Origin: Oscillospiraceae bacterium
Lineage (GTDB): Bacteria; Bacillota; Clostridia; Oscillospirales; Oscillospiraceae
Assembly: GCA_017557265.1 (NCBI GenBank)
Contig: JAFZAM010000072.1
Span: 1 to 5,303, forward strand
Reading direction: 5' to 3'
DNA length: 5,303 bases
This document shows positions 1 through 5,303 of the stretch, piece by piece. The position numbers and the translations under genes were made by a program. The notes under the pieces were generated by a model. That model searched no databases, was not told where the DNA came from, and was given only the letters and a program-made list of their open reading frames with translations. Position 1 is the first letter of the stretch. The number at the start of each line of letters is the position of its first letter.

Positions 1-2130
1 GCCGACGCAGACGTCGCCCTTCCTGAGCGTTATGCCGCGCACGCCGGCCGCCGCGCGGCCCATCGGGCGCACGTCGTTCTCGTTAAAGCATATCGCCATG
101 CCGTTTCGCGTCGTGATGAGGACGTTGTCGTCCCCGGAGGTCGCGTGGACGCTGATGAGCTCGTCGCCCTCGTCGAGGTTGAGGGCGCGGATGCCGCTCG
201 AGCGGATGTTTTTAAGCTGCGACTGCGCGAGGCGCTTGACGGTGCCGTTTCGCGTCACGAAGACGAGGTAGCGATCCTCGGCGAAGCCGTCGGAGCGTAT
301 CATGGCGGATATCTTCTCGTCCGGCATGAGCGGGAGGATGTTGATGATGTTCGACCCGCGCGCGGCGCGCCCCGCCTCGGGGATGTTGTAGCCCTTCTTG
401 ATATAGACGCGGCCGGTGCTCGTGAAGAAGAGGATATAGTCGTGGGTCGAGGCCGTGAACACCGTCTCGACGAAGTCCTCCTCCTTGGTCGCCATGGCGC
501 GCACGCCGCGGCCGCCGCGGCCCTGAGCGCGGTATTCCGTGACGGGCAGGCGCTTTATATAGCCCGAATGGGTGAGCGTGAAGACGCAGTCCTCCTCGTC
601 GATGAGGTCTTCGATGTCTATCTCGTCCTCGACGTCCTGTATCTCCGTCCTGCGCTCGTCGCCGAACTTGTCGCGGATGGCGAGCAGCTCCTCCTTGAGG
701 ACGCCGCGGAGCAGCTCCTCGCTGCCGAGCAGCTCGTTATAATACTCTATCTTCTTTTCCAGCTCGTCGTACTCGGCCTTGAGCTTTTCCCTGTCGAGCC
801 CCTGCAGGGCCTTCAGGCGCATATCGAGGATGGCCTGAGCCTGCACCTCGTCGAGCCCGAAGCGCGCGCACAGGCGCTCCTTCGCGTCGTCGTAGCTCTC
901 GCGGATTATCCTGATGACCTCGTCGATGTTGTCCTGCGCTATGAGCAGGCCTTCCAAGAGATGCGCGCGCTCGCGCGCCTTCTTGAGGTCGTAGCGCGTC
1001 CTGCGCACGAGGACGTCCTCCTGAAACGCGAGGTACTCGTCGATTATCTTGCGCAGGGAGAGTATCTTCGGCTGCTTCTGGTCGTCGGTGAGCGCGAGCA
1101 TGATTATCGAGAAATTCGACTGCAGCTGCGTCTGCTTGTAGAGCTTGTTGAGGACGACCTGGGGGTTCGCGTCCTTCTTGAGCTCGATGACGATGCGCAT
1201 GCCGTTGCGGTCGGTCTCGTCGCGCAGGTCCGAGACGCCCTCGAGGCGCTTGTCCTTGACCTGATCGGCGATGTTGCGTATGAGCTGCTTCTTGTTGACC
1301 TGATACGGTAGCTCCGTGACGATGATGCGGACGCGGTCCTTATTGAACTCCTCGAAGCTCGCGCGGGCGCGGACGACGACCTTGCCGCGGCCGGTCGCGT
1401 AGGCGGCGCGGATGCCGCTCCTGCCCATGATTATCCCGCGCGTCGGGAAGTCGGGGCCCTTTATATGCTCCATGAGGCCGAAGAGGTCGACCTCGGGGTC
1501 GTCGAGGACGCGCACGCAGGCGTCGATGACCTCGGCGAGGTTGTGCGGGGGGATATTCGTCGCCATGCCGACGGCGATGCCGGACGAGCCGTTGACGAGC
1601 AGGTTCGGGAAGCGGCTCGGCAGGACGCGCGGCTCGGTGCGGCTCTCGTCGAAGTTCGGCTCCCAGTCGACGGTCTCCTTGTCTATATCGCGGAGCATCT
1701 CGCCGGCGAGCTTCGCCATGCGGGCCTCCGTGTAGCGGTAGGCCGCCGGCGGGTTGCCGTCGACGTCGCCGAAGTTGCCGTGGCCGTCGATGAGCGGAGC
1801 GCGCATCGAGAAGCTCTGCGCCATGCGCACGAGCGCGTCGTAGACGCTCGCGTCGCCGTGGGGATGATAGCGGCCGAGCACGTCGCCGACGCAGGTCGCC
1901 GACTTCTTGAACGGCTTGTCGCTCGTCAGCCCGTCCTCGTACATGGCGTAGAGGATGCGCCTGTGCACGGGCTTGAGGCCGTCGCGCACGTCGGGGAGCG
2001 CGCGGCCGACGATGACGCTCATGGCGTATTCGCGGTAGCTCGTCTCCATCTCGCGCACGAGGCCGGATTCGGTTATGACCTGATCGGGGAACGCGATGTC
2101 CTCGGGTCTGTAGTCTCTGTTGTGTGCCAT
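1..2130 (-). CDS. gyrA: DNA gyrase subunit A, 3' end beyond window
   Basis: Breakage-reunion subunit of DNA gyrase, which with GyrB uses ATP to put negative supercoils into DNA. I read 710 uninterrupted codons from ATG 2130 to the left edge. The family is usually 800-870 residues, so roughly the last 100-150 are outside. Visible: the N-terminal start MAHNRDYRPE, the winged-helix DNA-gate segment with HPHGD (residues 89-93), catalytic tyrosine Tyr133 in YRYTEARM with the preceding Arg132, and the DNA-intercalating Ile185 in GIAVGMATNIPPHN. A long coiled-coil arm lies around residues 360-490. An acidic linker follows around 497-514 (EIQDVEDEIDIEDLIDEED), then the GyrA box QGRGGRG at 536-542, which opens the C-terminal DNA-wrapping beta-pinwheel. 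The box marks this as GyrA rather than ParC. Numbering runs 11 ahead of E. coli, so the Ser83 equivalent is Ala94 and the Asp87 equivalent is Asp98. It starts 15 nt after gyrB with its own ribosome binding site, so co-transcription is expected. No frameshift was seen. Confidence 0.98.
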   Translation of the reverse strand, partial: MAHNRDYRPEDIAFPDQVITESGLVREMETSYREYAMSVIVGRALPDVRDGLKPVHRRILYAMYEDGLTSDKPFKKSATCVGDVLGRYHPHGDASVYDALVRMAQSFSMRAPLIDGHGNFGDVDGNPPAAYRYTEARMAKLAGEMLRDIDKETVDWEPNFDESRTEPRVLPSRFPNLLVNGSSGIAVGMATNIPPHNLAEVIDACVRVLDDPEVDLFGLMEHIKGPDFPTRGIIMGRSGIRAAYATGRGKVVVRARASFEEFNKDRVRIIVTELPYQVNKKQLIRNIADQVKDKRLEGVSDLRDETDRNGMRIVIELKKDANPQVVLNKLYKQTQLQSNFSIIMLALTDDQKQPKILSLRKIIDEYLAFQEDVLVRRTRYDLKKARERAHLLEGLLIAQDNIDEVIRIIRESYDDAKERLCARFGLDEVQAQAILDMRLKALQGLDREKLKAEYDELEKKIEYYNELLGSEELLRGVLKEELLAIRDKFGDERRTEIQDVEDEIDIEDLIDEEDCVFTLTHSGYIKRLPVTEYRAQGRGGRGVRAMATKEEDFVETVFTASTHDYILFFTSTGRVYIKKGYNIPEAGRAARGSNIINILPLMPDEKISAMIRSDGFAEDRYLVFVTRNGTVKRLAQSQLKNIRSSGIRALNLDEGDELISVHATSGDDNVLITTRNGMAICFNENDVRPMGRAAAGVRGITLRKGDVCVG

Positions 2131-2139
2131 CTGACGTCG

Positions 2140-2145
2140 CCTCCC
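2140..2145 (-). promoter_or_regulatory. gyrA ribosome binding site
   Basis: GGGAGG read on the minus strand, directly after the gyrB stop codon TAA (2148-2146) and 9 nt before the gyrA ATG at 2130. The stop and the site together read TAAGGGAGG, close to the anti-Shine-Dalgarno complement. This fixes the gyrA start and suggests that ribosomes finishing gyrB could re-initiate on gyrA, which would help keep the two subunits balanced. Confidence 0.85.
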
Positions 2146-4101
2146 TTAGTAGTCCAGATTGACGGCGTAGCGCGCGTTGCGCTCTATCCACTGCTTGCGC
2201 GGCTCGACCTCCTCGCCCATGAGGACGGTGAATATCTGGTCGGCGGCGACGGCGTCGTCGAGCGTTATGCGGCGCAGGGAGCGCTTTTCCGGATCCATGG
2301 TCGTATCCCACAGCTCGTGCGGGTCCATCTCGCCGAGGCCCTTGAAGCGGGATATGTCTATCTTGACGTTGGGGTTGTCCCCGCGCATCTCGGCGCTTAT
2401 GGCGTCGCGCTCGGCGTCGGAATAGGCCACGCGCTGGGTCTTGCCGCGCGAGAGCTTGTAAAGCGGCGGGACGGCGGAGTATACGTAGCCCTGCTCGATG
2501 AGCGGGCGCATGTAGCGGAAGAAGAACGTCAGCAGCAGCGTCCTTATGTGCGCGCCGTCGACGTCGGCGTCCGCCATGATGATGACTTTGTGGTAGCGGA
2601 GCTTTTCGAGGTTGAACTCGTCCCCTATGCCGGCCCCGAGCGCCGTTATGACGGGCTGGAGCTTGTCGTTGCCGTATATCTTGTCCGCGCGCGCCTTCTC
2701 GACGTTGAGCATCTTGCCCCACATCGAGAGGATCGCCTGAAAGCGCGAATCGCGCCCCTGGATGGCGGAGCCGCCTGCGGAGTCGCCCTCGACGATGTAT
2801 ATCTCGCAGAGCGACGGGTCGCGCTCGTTGCAGTCCTGCAGCTTATCCGGCATCTGGCCGGATTCGAGCCCGGTCTTGCGCCGGACGGATTCGCGCGCCT
2901 TGCGGGCGGCCTCGCGGGCCTTCGAGGCGGTGATGGCCTTATCCAGCACGGCGCGGCCGACGGAGGGATTTTCCTCGAGGAAGTCCGTCAGCTTCTCCTG
3001 AAGTATGCCGTCGACGAGGGTGCGCATCTCGCTGTTGCCGAGCTTCTGCTTGGTCTGGCCCTCGAACTGCGGGTTCGTCAGGCGCACGGAGATTATCGCG
3101 CTCATGCCCTCGCGGCAGTCCTCGCCGGAGAGGGAGTCGCCCTCCTTGAGGAGGCCGGTCTTCTTCCCGTAGGCGTTGAGGACGCGGGTCAGCGCCGTCT
3201 TGAAGCCCGTCTCGTGCATGCCGCCCTCGGGCGTGTGGATGTTGTTTGCAAACGAGACGATGACCTCGTTGTAGCTGTCGTTATACTGCAGGGCTATCTC
3301 GGCCTCGCTGTCCTCCCTCGCGCCCGCGACGTAGATGACCTCGGGGTGCAGGGCGTTCTTGTTGCGGTTTAGATACTCGACGAACTCGCGTATGCCGCCC
3401 TCGTAGCACAGGGAGGCGCTGCGCTCGTCCTCGGGGAGGGCGGCGCTGGAAGCGCGCTCGTCGGTTATGGTGATGTGCAGGCCGGCGTTGAGGAACGCCT
3501 GCTCCTGCATGCGCTTGAAGAGGGTCTGGTAGTCGTAGACGAGCTCCTCGAAGACCTCGGGATCGGGCTTGAAGCGCACGGTCGAGCCCGTGCGGTCGGT
3601 CGTCCCGACGACGGTCATGTCCTCGGTCTTGAGGCCGCGCGCGAAGCGCATGCGGTAGACGCTGCCGCCGCGGTGCACCTCGACCTCGAGCCACTCGCTG
3701 AGCGCGTTTACGACGCTCGCGCCGACGCCGTGCAGGCCGCCGGAGACCTTATAGCCCCCGCCGCCGAACTTGCCGCCCGCGTGCAGGACCGTGAAGACGA
3801 CCTCGAGGGCGGGCTTGCCTGTCTGCGGCTGTATGTCGACGGGGATGCCGCGGCCGTCGTCCTCGACGCGGATGATGTCCCCCTCCTCGATGGCGACGGA
3901 AATATGCCTGCAGTAGCCCGCGAGAGCCTCGTCGATGGCGTTGTCGACGATCTCGTACACGAGATGGTGCAGGCCGCTCGAGCTCGTCGAGCCTATATAC
4001 ATGCCCGGGCGCTTTCTGACGGCCTCGAGGCCCTCGAGCACCTGTATCTGCGAGGCGTCGTAGTTTTCCGCCTCGGGCTTTAAAAGCTTCTCTTCGTCCA
4101 T
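2146..4101 (-). CDS. gyrB: DNA gyrase subunit B
   Basis: ATPase and TOPRIM subunit of DNA gyrase, 651 residues and complete. The length is normal for Gram-positive GyrB (about 640), without the extra TOPRIM insertion of E. coli. GHKL ATPase domain, residues 1 to about 230: N-terminal arm Tyr14, catalytic Glu50 and Mg-binding Asn54 in YEIVDNAIDEA, Asp81/Arg84/Pro87 in DDGRGIP, and the ATP lid GGLHGVG around 121-127. Arg144 matches the E. coli Arg136 aminocoumarin contact. Transducer domain to about 400, with Gln349 and the gamma-phosphate-sensing Lys351 in GQTKQKLGN. TOPRIM domain: catalytic Glu438 in EGDSAGG, and Asp511/Asp513/Asp515 in DADVDGAH. The C-terminal tail ends RNARYAVNLDY, with FKGLGEM at 585-591. 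The TOPRIM segment SMWGKMLNVEKA carries Trp461 where E. coli has Lys447. ATG at 4101 is chosen because GGAGG lies 7 nt upstream. It starts 14 nt after remB and ends 15 nt before gyrA. ParE is less likely given the gyrA neighbour and the origin-type gene order. Confidence 0.98.
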   Translation of the reverse strand: MDEEKLLKPEAENYDASQIQVLEGLEAVRKRPGMYIGSTSSSGLHHLVYEIVDNAIDEALAGYCRHISVAIEEGDIIRVEDDGRGIPVDIQPQTGKPALEVVFTVLHAGGKFGGGGYKVSGGLHGVGASVVNALSEWLEVEVHRGGSVYRMRFARGLKTEDMTVVGTTDRTGSTVRFKPDPEVFEELVYDYQTLFKRMQEQAFLNAGLHITITDERASSAALPEDERSASLCYEGGIREFVEYLNRNKNALHPEVIYVAGAREDSEAEIALQYNDSYNEVIVSFANNIHTPEGGMHETGFKTALTRVLNAYGKKTGLLKEGDSLSGEDCREGMSAIISVRLTNPQFEGQTKQKLGNSEMRTLVDGILQEKLTDFLEENPSVGRAVLDKAITASKAREAARKARESVRRKTGLESGQMPDKLQDCNERDPSLCEIYIVEGDSAGGSAIQGRDSRFQAILSMWGKMLNVEKARADKIYGNDKLQPVITALGAGIGDEFNLEKLRYHKVIIMADADVDGAHIRTLLLTFFFRYMRPLIEQGYVYSAVPPLYKLSRGKTQRVAYSDAERDAISAEMRGDNPNVKIDISRFKGLGEMDPHELWDTTMDPEKRSLRRITLDDAVAADQIFTVLMGEEVEPRKQWIERNARYAVNLDY

Positions 4102-4107
4102 TCAGGT

Positions 4108-4113
4108 CCCTCC
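4108..4113 (-). promoter_or_regulatory. gyrB ribosome binding site
   Basis: GGAGGG on the minus strand, in the 14-nt gap between the remB stop (TGA, 4118-4116) and the gyrB ATG (4101). The GGAGG core ends 7 nt before the start codon, which is close to ideal spacing. It supports ATG 4101 as the real gyrB start and points to a common remB-gyrB transcript. Confidence 0.85.
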
Positions 4114-4115
4114 GA

Positions 4116-4376
4116 TCATTCGCCGTTCCAGCGTCTTGCGAGCGCAGCCGTAGACAGCTGCGAGAGATACACCGCGTCGCCCGCGGCCGTCGTGCAGACG
4201 GTAAACGAGCGCGGCACGTCGTCGGACGCGTCGACCACGAGCCCCTCGCGCTGGGCGCGCCTGAAAAAGGCCTTCGTCCCCGCGCCGGAGGCGTTGTCCA
4301 TGTCGAATATGCCGACGACGCCGTGTTTTTTTATCATGAAGTCCTGCCCTATGTGCAGGTAGATGCTTTTTTTCAA
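4116..4376 (-). CDS. remB: RemB-like DUF370 regulatory protein (YaaB)
   Basis: Small protein of the DUF370 (RemA/RemB) family, 86 residues from TTG 4376. The family match rests on the N-terminal block YLHIGQDFMIKKHGVVGIFDMDN, which parallels the YIHLGDDFVV...DIVGIFD opening of Bacillus subtilis RemB/YaaB as I recall it. It also rests on the later YLSQLSTAALARR block, which parallels YYSPLSSSTLKKR. The position between recF and gyrB is where yaaB lies in Bacillus. In B. subtilis RemA binds DNA and activates biofilm matrix operons, and RemB acts in parallel with it. The role in this organism is not known and may differ. There is no signal peptide or membrane segment, so a cytoplasmic protein is expected. 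Start choice: an in-frame TTG at 4382 would give 88 residues but sits only about 1 nt from the AAGGA ribosome binding site. TTG 4376 sits 7 nt away and gives the family-typical start MKKSIYLHIG. No ATG is available at this end. It lies 14 nt upstream of gyrB. Confidence 0.9.
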   Translation of the reverse strand: MKKSIYLHIGQDFMIKKHGVVGIFDMDNASGAGTKAFFRRAQREGLVVDASDDVPRSFTVCTTAAGDAVYLSQLSTAALARRWNGE

Positions 4377-4382
4377 ATCCAA

Positions 4383-4390
4383 TTCCTTTT
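4383..4390 (-). promoter_or_regulatory. remB ribosome binding site (decides the TTG start)
   Basis: AAAAGGAA on the minus strand. The AAGGA core (4388-4384) ends 7 nt before the TTG at 4376-4374 but only 1 nt before the in-frame TTG at 4382-4380, so the downstream TTG is favoured. It is weaker than the GGAGG-type sites of gyrB and gyrA. Together with the TTG start it suggests lower translation of remB than of the gyrase genes. Confidence 0.6.
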
Positions 4391-4410
4391 CTTTGTGTTT
4401 CGCGCCCCAA

Positions 4411-4478
4411 AGCCTTCCCCCAACGGGGGGAAGGTGGCGTCCGCCGTCTCACGCAAGGCGGATGACGAATGAGGGGCA
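4411..4478 (+). repeat. REP-like palindromic repeat, copy A
   Basis: About 68 bp built as two hairpins plus a tail. Hairpin 1: CCTTCCCCC (4413-4421) pairs with GGGGGAAGG (4426-4434), 9 bp with a 4-nt loop. Hairpin 2: CGTCCGCC (4438-4445) pairs with GGCGGATG (4457-4464), 8 bp with one G-T wobble and an 11-nt loop. The tail ATGAGGGGCA is at 4469-4478. Copy B has the same plan in the opposite orientation. No coding frame fits. Neither hairpin is followed on the minus strand by a T tract, so this is not a standard terminator. I recall similar CTTCCCCC/GGGGGAAG...GATGAGGGGC intergenic repeats from gut Clostridia genomes, but could not check. Confidence 0.8.
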
Positions 4479-4508
4479 ATAAATACGCCGAGCTCCGATG
4501 CCCCTCAT
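4469..4508. repeat. Perfect 10-bp inverted repeat joining copies A and B
   Basis: ATGAGGGGCA (4469-4478) is the exact reverse complement of TGCCCCTCAT (4499-4508), with 20 nt between (4479-4498). These are the tails of the two repeat copies facing each other. In a transcript of either strand they can form a 10-bp stem, setting the centre of a larger symmetric fold. The 20-nt centre is AT-richer at its left end (ATAAATA) and contains nothing I recognise. Confidence 0.8.
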
Positions 4509-4554
4509 CAGTCGCGGCTTTGCCGCGACAGCTTCCCCCCGGCGGGGGGAAGCC
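4499..4554 (-). repeat. REP-like palindromic repeat, copy B (inverted relative to A)
   Basis: About 56 bp with the same plan as copy A when read on the minus strand. Hairpin 1: the arms GCTTCCCCCC (4531-4540) and GGGGGGAAGC (4544-4553) pair perfectly over 10 bp with a 3-nt loop. Hairpin 2: GTCGCGGC (4511-4518) and GCCGCGAC (4522-4529) pair over 8 bp with a 3-nt loop. The shared tail is at 4499-4508. The second stem differs in sequence from that of copy A yet still pairs, so the fold seems to be what is kept. No T tract follows in the direction of recF transcription, so a canonical intrinsic terminator is not supported, although the hairpins could slow polymerase or protect mRNA ends. Confidence 0.8.
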
Positions 4555-4564
4555 TATGGGGAGC

Positions 4565-4590
4565 GGAGCGACGAGGGCGTCGCTCCCTAC
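4565..4590 (-). repeat. GTAG-led hairpin overlapping the recF stop
   Basis: On the minus strand GTAG (4590-4587) is followed at once by a perfect 9-bp hairpin, GGAGCGACG (4586-4578) pairing with CGTCGCTCC (4573-4565) around a 4-nt loop. The TAG of GTAG is the recF stop codon (4589-4587). A GTAG or GGAG tetranucleotide just 5' of a hairpin is the known layout of REP sequences handled by RAYT (TnpA-REP, Y1 family) transposases, so this may be a third repeat unit of another family. No T-rich tail follows the stem, so a rho-independent terminator is not supported. Confidence 0.6.
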
Positions 4591-5303
4591 TGTAATATTT
4601 TTCCGTTTTCGACGGTGAGGACCCTGCCGCCGGTGCGGGCGCTTATGCCGCCGTCCTCGCAGCAGGTTATGAGCACCTGCCCGCCCGCTATGGAGTTGAG
4701 CACGAAGTCCTGCCTGCGCGCGTCGAGCTCGCTCAAGACGTCGTCGAGGAGCATGACGGGCGGCTCGCCGGTATCGAGCGTGCTTATGTCCCGCTCGGCG
4801 AGCTTTAATGACAGCGCCGCCGTCCTCGCCTGCCCCTGGGAGGCGTAGGTCCGCGCGGGAAGCCCGTCGAGACTGAGCTCTATATCGTCCTTATGCGCGC
4901 CCGAAAGGCAGCTGCAGGAGGCTATCTCGGCCTCACGGTGCGCCCTCCAGTGCTCGACGAGCGCGGGGTATATCTCCGCGGGCTTCTTCCCCTCCGGGTC
5001 GACGCCCGTGACGGTCCTGTAGCTCAGCTCCAGCGTCTCGCCGCCTATGGCCCGGTTTATCTCCGGCGCCGTCTCCGCGAGGCGGCGGCACCAGGCGTTG
5101 CGATAGTAGATAAGGCGCGAGCAGGCGGCCGCGTAGCGCAGGGAGAAGTCCTCGAGGACGTCCATCATGGCGGGGTCGCCGTCGCGCAGGATGCGCGTCT
5201 TGTGCTCGTAGAGGCGGGAGGCCTCGGCGAGCGCCTTGGCGTAGGCGGGGCGAAGCTGGGATATGGCGGCGTCCATGAAGCGGCGCCGCTCGGCGGCCCC
5301 TCC
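4587..5303 (-). CDS. recF: DNA replication and repair protein RecF, 5' end beyond window
   Basis: SMC-like ABC ATPase that binds gapped or damaged DNA and, with RecO and RecR, helps RecA load at stalled forks. The window holds the C-terminal 238 residues of a protein normally about 360-370 long. The frame is open through the right edge, where GGAAERRRFMDAAISQLRP matches the conserved RecF segment RRRFLD...SQ..P, so the methionine at 5276 is internal and not the start. The N-terminal Walker A is outside. Visible: the GAHKDD block, the ABC signature YASQGQARTAALSLKLAE (SQGQ at 4841-4830), and Walker B with D-loop VMLLDDVLSELD (about 4757-4722). Then comes the switch region QVLITCCED and a short tail ending VENGKILQ. 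The tail length looks normal, but the TAG stop (4589-4587) lies within a GTAG-hairpin repeat element, so the last codons may have been set by the repeat. The next gene, remB, starts 210 nt downstream. Confidence 0.97.
   Translation of the reverse strand, partial: GGAAERRRFMDAAISQLRPAYAKALAEASRLYEHKTRILRDGDPAMMDVLEDFSLRYAAACSRLIYYRNAWCRRLAETAPEINRAIGGETLELSYRTVTGVDPEGKKPAEIYPALVEHWRAHREAEIASCSCLSGAHKDDIELSLDGLPARTYASQGQARTAALSLKLAERDISTLDTGEPPVMLLDDVLSELDARRQDFVLNSIAGGQVLITCCEDGGISARTGGRVLTVENGKILQ

Noticed and set aside
145..1311. A 388-codon open frame on the plus strand, antisense to gyrA
   Set aside because: The composition is dominated by Leu, Val, Ala, Arg, Asp and Glu, with no motif and no convincing ribosome binding site. 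The opposite strand encodes an uninterrupted, fully conserved GyrA.
1340..2722. A 460-codon minus-strand frame overlapping gyrA and gyrB
   Set aside because: It is an Arg/Pro/His-rich shadow in another frame of the same strand, crossing the gyrB-gyrA junction.
2939..2948. Possible DnaA box TTATCCAGC, given the origin-proximal gene set
   Set aside because: It lies within gyrB, differs from TTATCCACA at the last two bases and has no neighbours in a cluster. The origin would be expected near dnaA, outside the window.
1465..3372. A 635-codon open frame on the plus strand, antisense to gyrA and gyrB
   Set aside because: It runs straight through the antisense of two unmistakable gyrase genes, including their boundary. 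Its translation is low-complexity Val/Ala/Leu/Arg/Asp as expected from the complement of GC-rich codons, and it has no recognisable domain.
4102..4479. A 125-codon minus-strand frame starting in the repeat block and covering remB
   Set aside because: Its ATG comes from the ATGAGGGGCA repeat tail and it overlaps remB in another frame. The remB frame has the family motifs and this one has none.
4531..4553. Strong GC hairpin after recF considered as an intrinsic terminator
   Set aside because: On the minus strand the stem is followed by TGTCGCGGC and not by a T tract, and the element recurs as an inverted copy, so a repeat explains it better.
4411..4554. Repeat block considered as a CRISPR array
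   Set aside because: There are only two units, in inverted rather than direct orientation, with internal hairpins and no regular spacers.
4498..4848. A 116-codon plus-strand frame starting in repeat copy B and running antisense into recF
   Set aside because: Its start comes from the repeat, and the remainder is the complement of the conserved RecF signature and Walker B region.

Overview
The window carries one block of core DNA-replication and topology genes, all read leftward on the minus strand: recF (3' two-thirds only), a short remB/DUF370 gene, gyrB (complete) and gyrA (first 710 codons). The order recF-remB-gyrB-gyrA is the classic Bacillota arrangement beside the chromosomal origin (dnaA-dnaN-(S4 protein)-recF-remB/yaaB-gyrB-gyrA). 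GyrB has no large Gram-negative-type insertion, and the DUF370 gene is a Bacillota marker. The DNA is GC-rich, and one gap holds palindromic GC-rich repeats of a kind I associate with gut Clostridia. My best reading is a high-GC member of Clostridia (Oscillospiraceae- or Christensenellales-like). The phylum-level call is fairly firm and the family-level call is a guess.

Layout, in the direction of transcription (right to left). recF enters at the right edge already past its N-terminal ATPase half and stops at 4587. The only sizeable non-coding gap follows (4377-4586). It holds a GTAG-plus-hairpin element that overlaps the recF stop codon and then two REP-like palindromic repeats in inverted orientation. 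remB (4376-4116) begins at a TTG codon. gyrB (4101-2146) follows after 14 nt and gyrA (2130 to beyond position 1) after 15 nt, each with a strong GGAGG-type ribosome binding site in the short gap. remB, gyrB and gyrA are therefore very probably one transcript. Whether recF is in the same transcript depends on what the repeat block does.

The genes work together around replication. RecF loads or stabilises RecA at damaged forks. GyrB and GyrA form the A2B2 gyrase that introduces negative supercoils. RemB is a small DNA-binding regulator of the RemA/RemB family, known in Bacillus for biofilm matrix control.

I found no new multi-gene system: the coding content is ordinary housekeeping. The points worth a second look are the structured repeat block between recF and remB, the alanine at the GyrA quinolone-anchor position, and the TTG start of remB. 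The long plus-strand open frames over gyrA and gyrB are antisense shadows of GC-rich genes.
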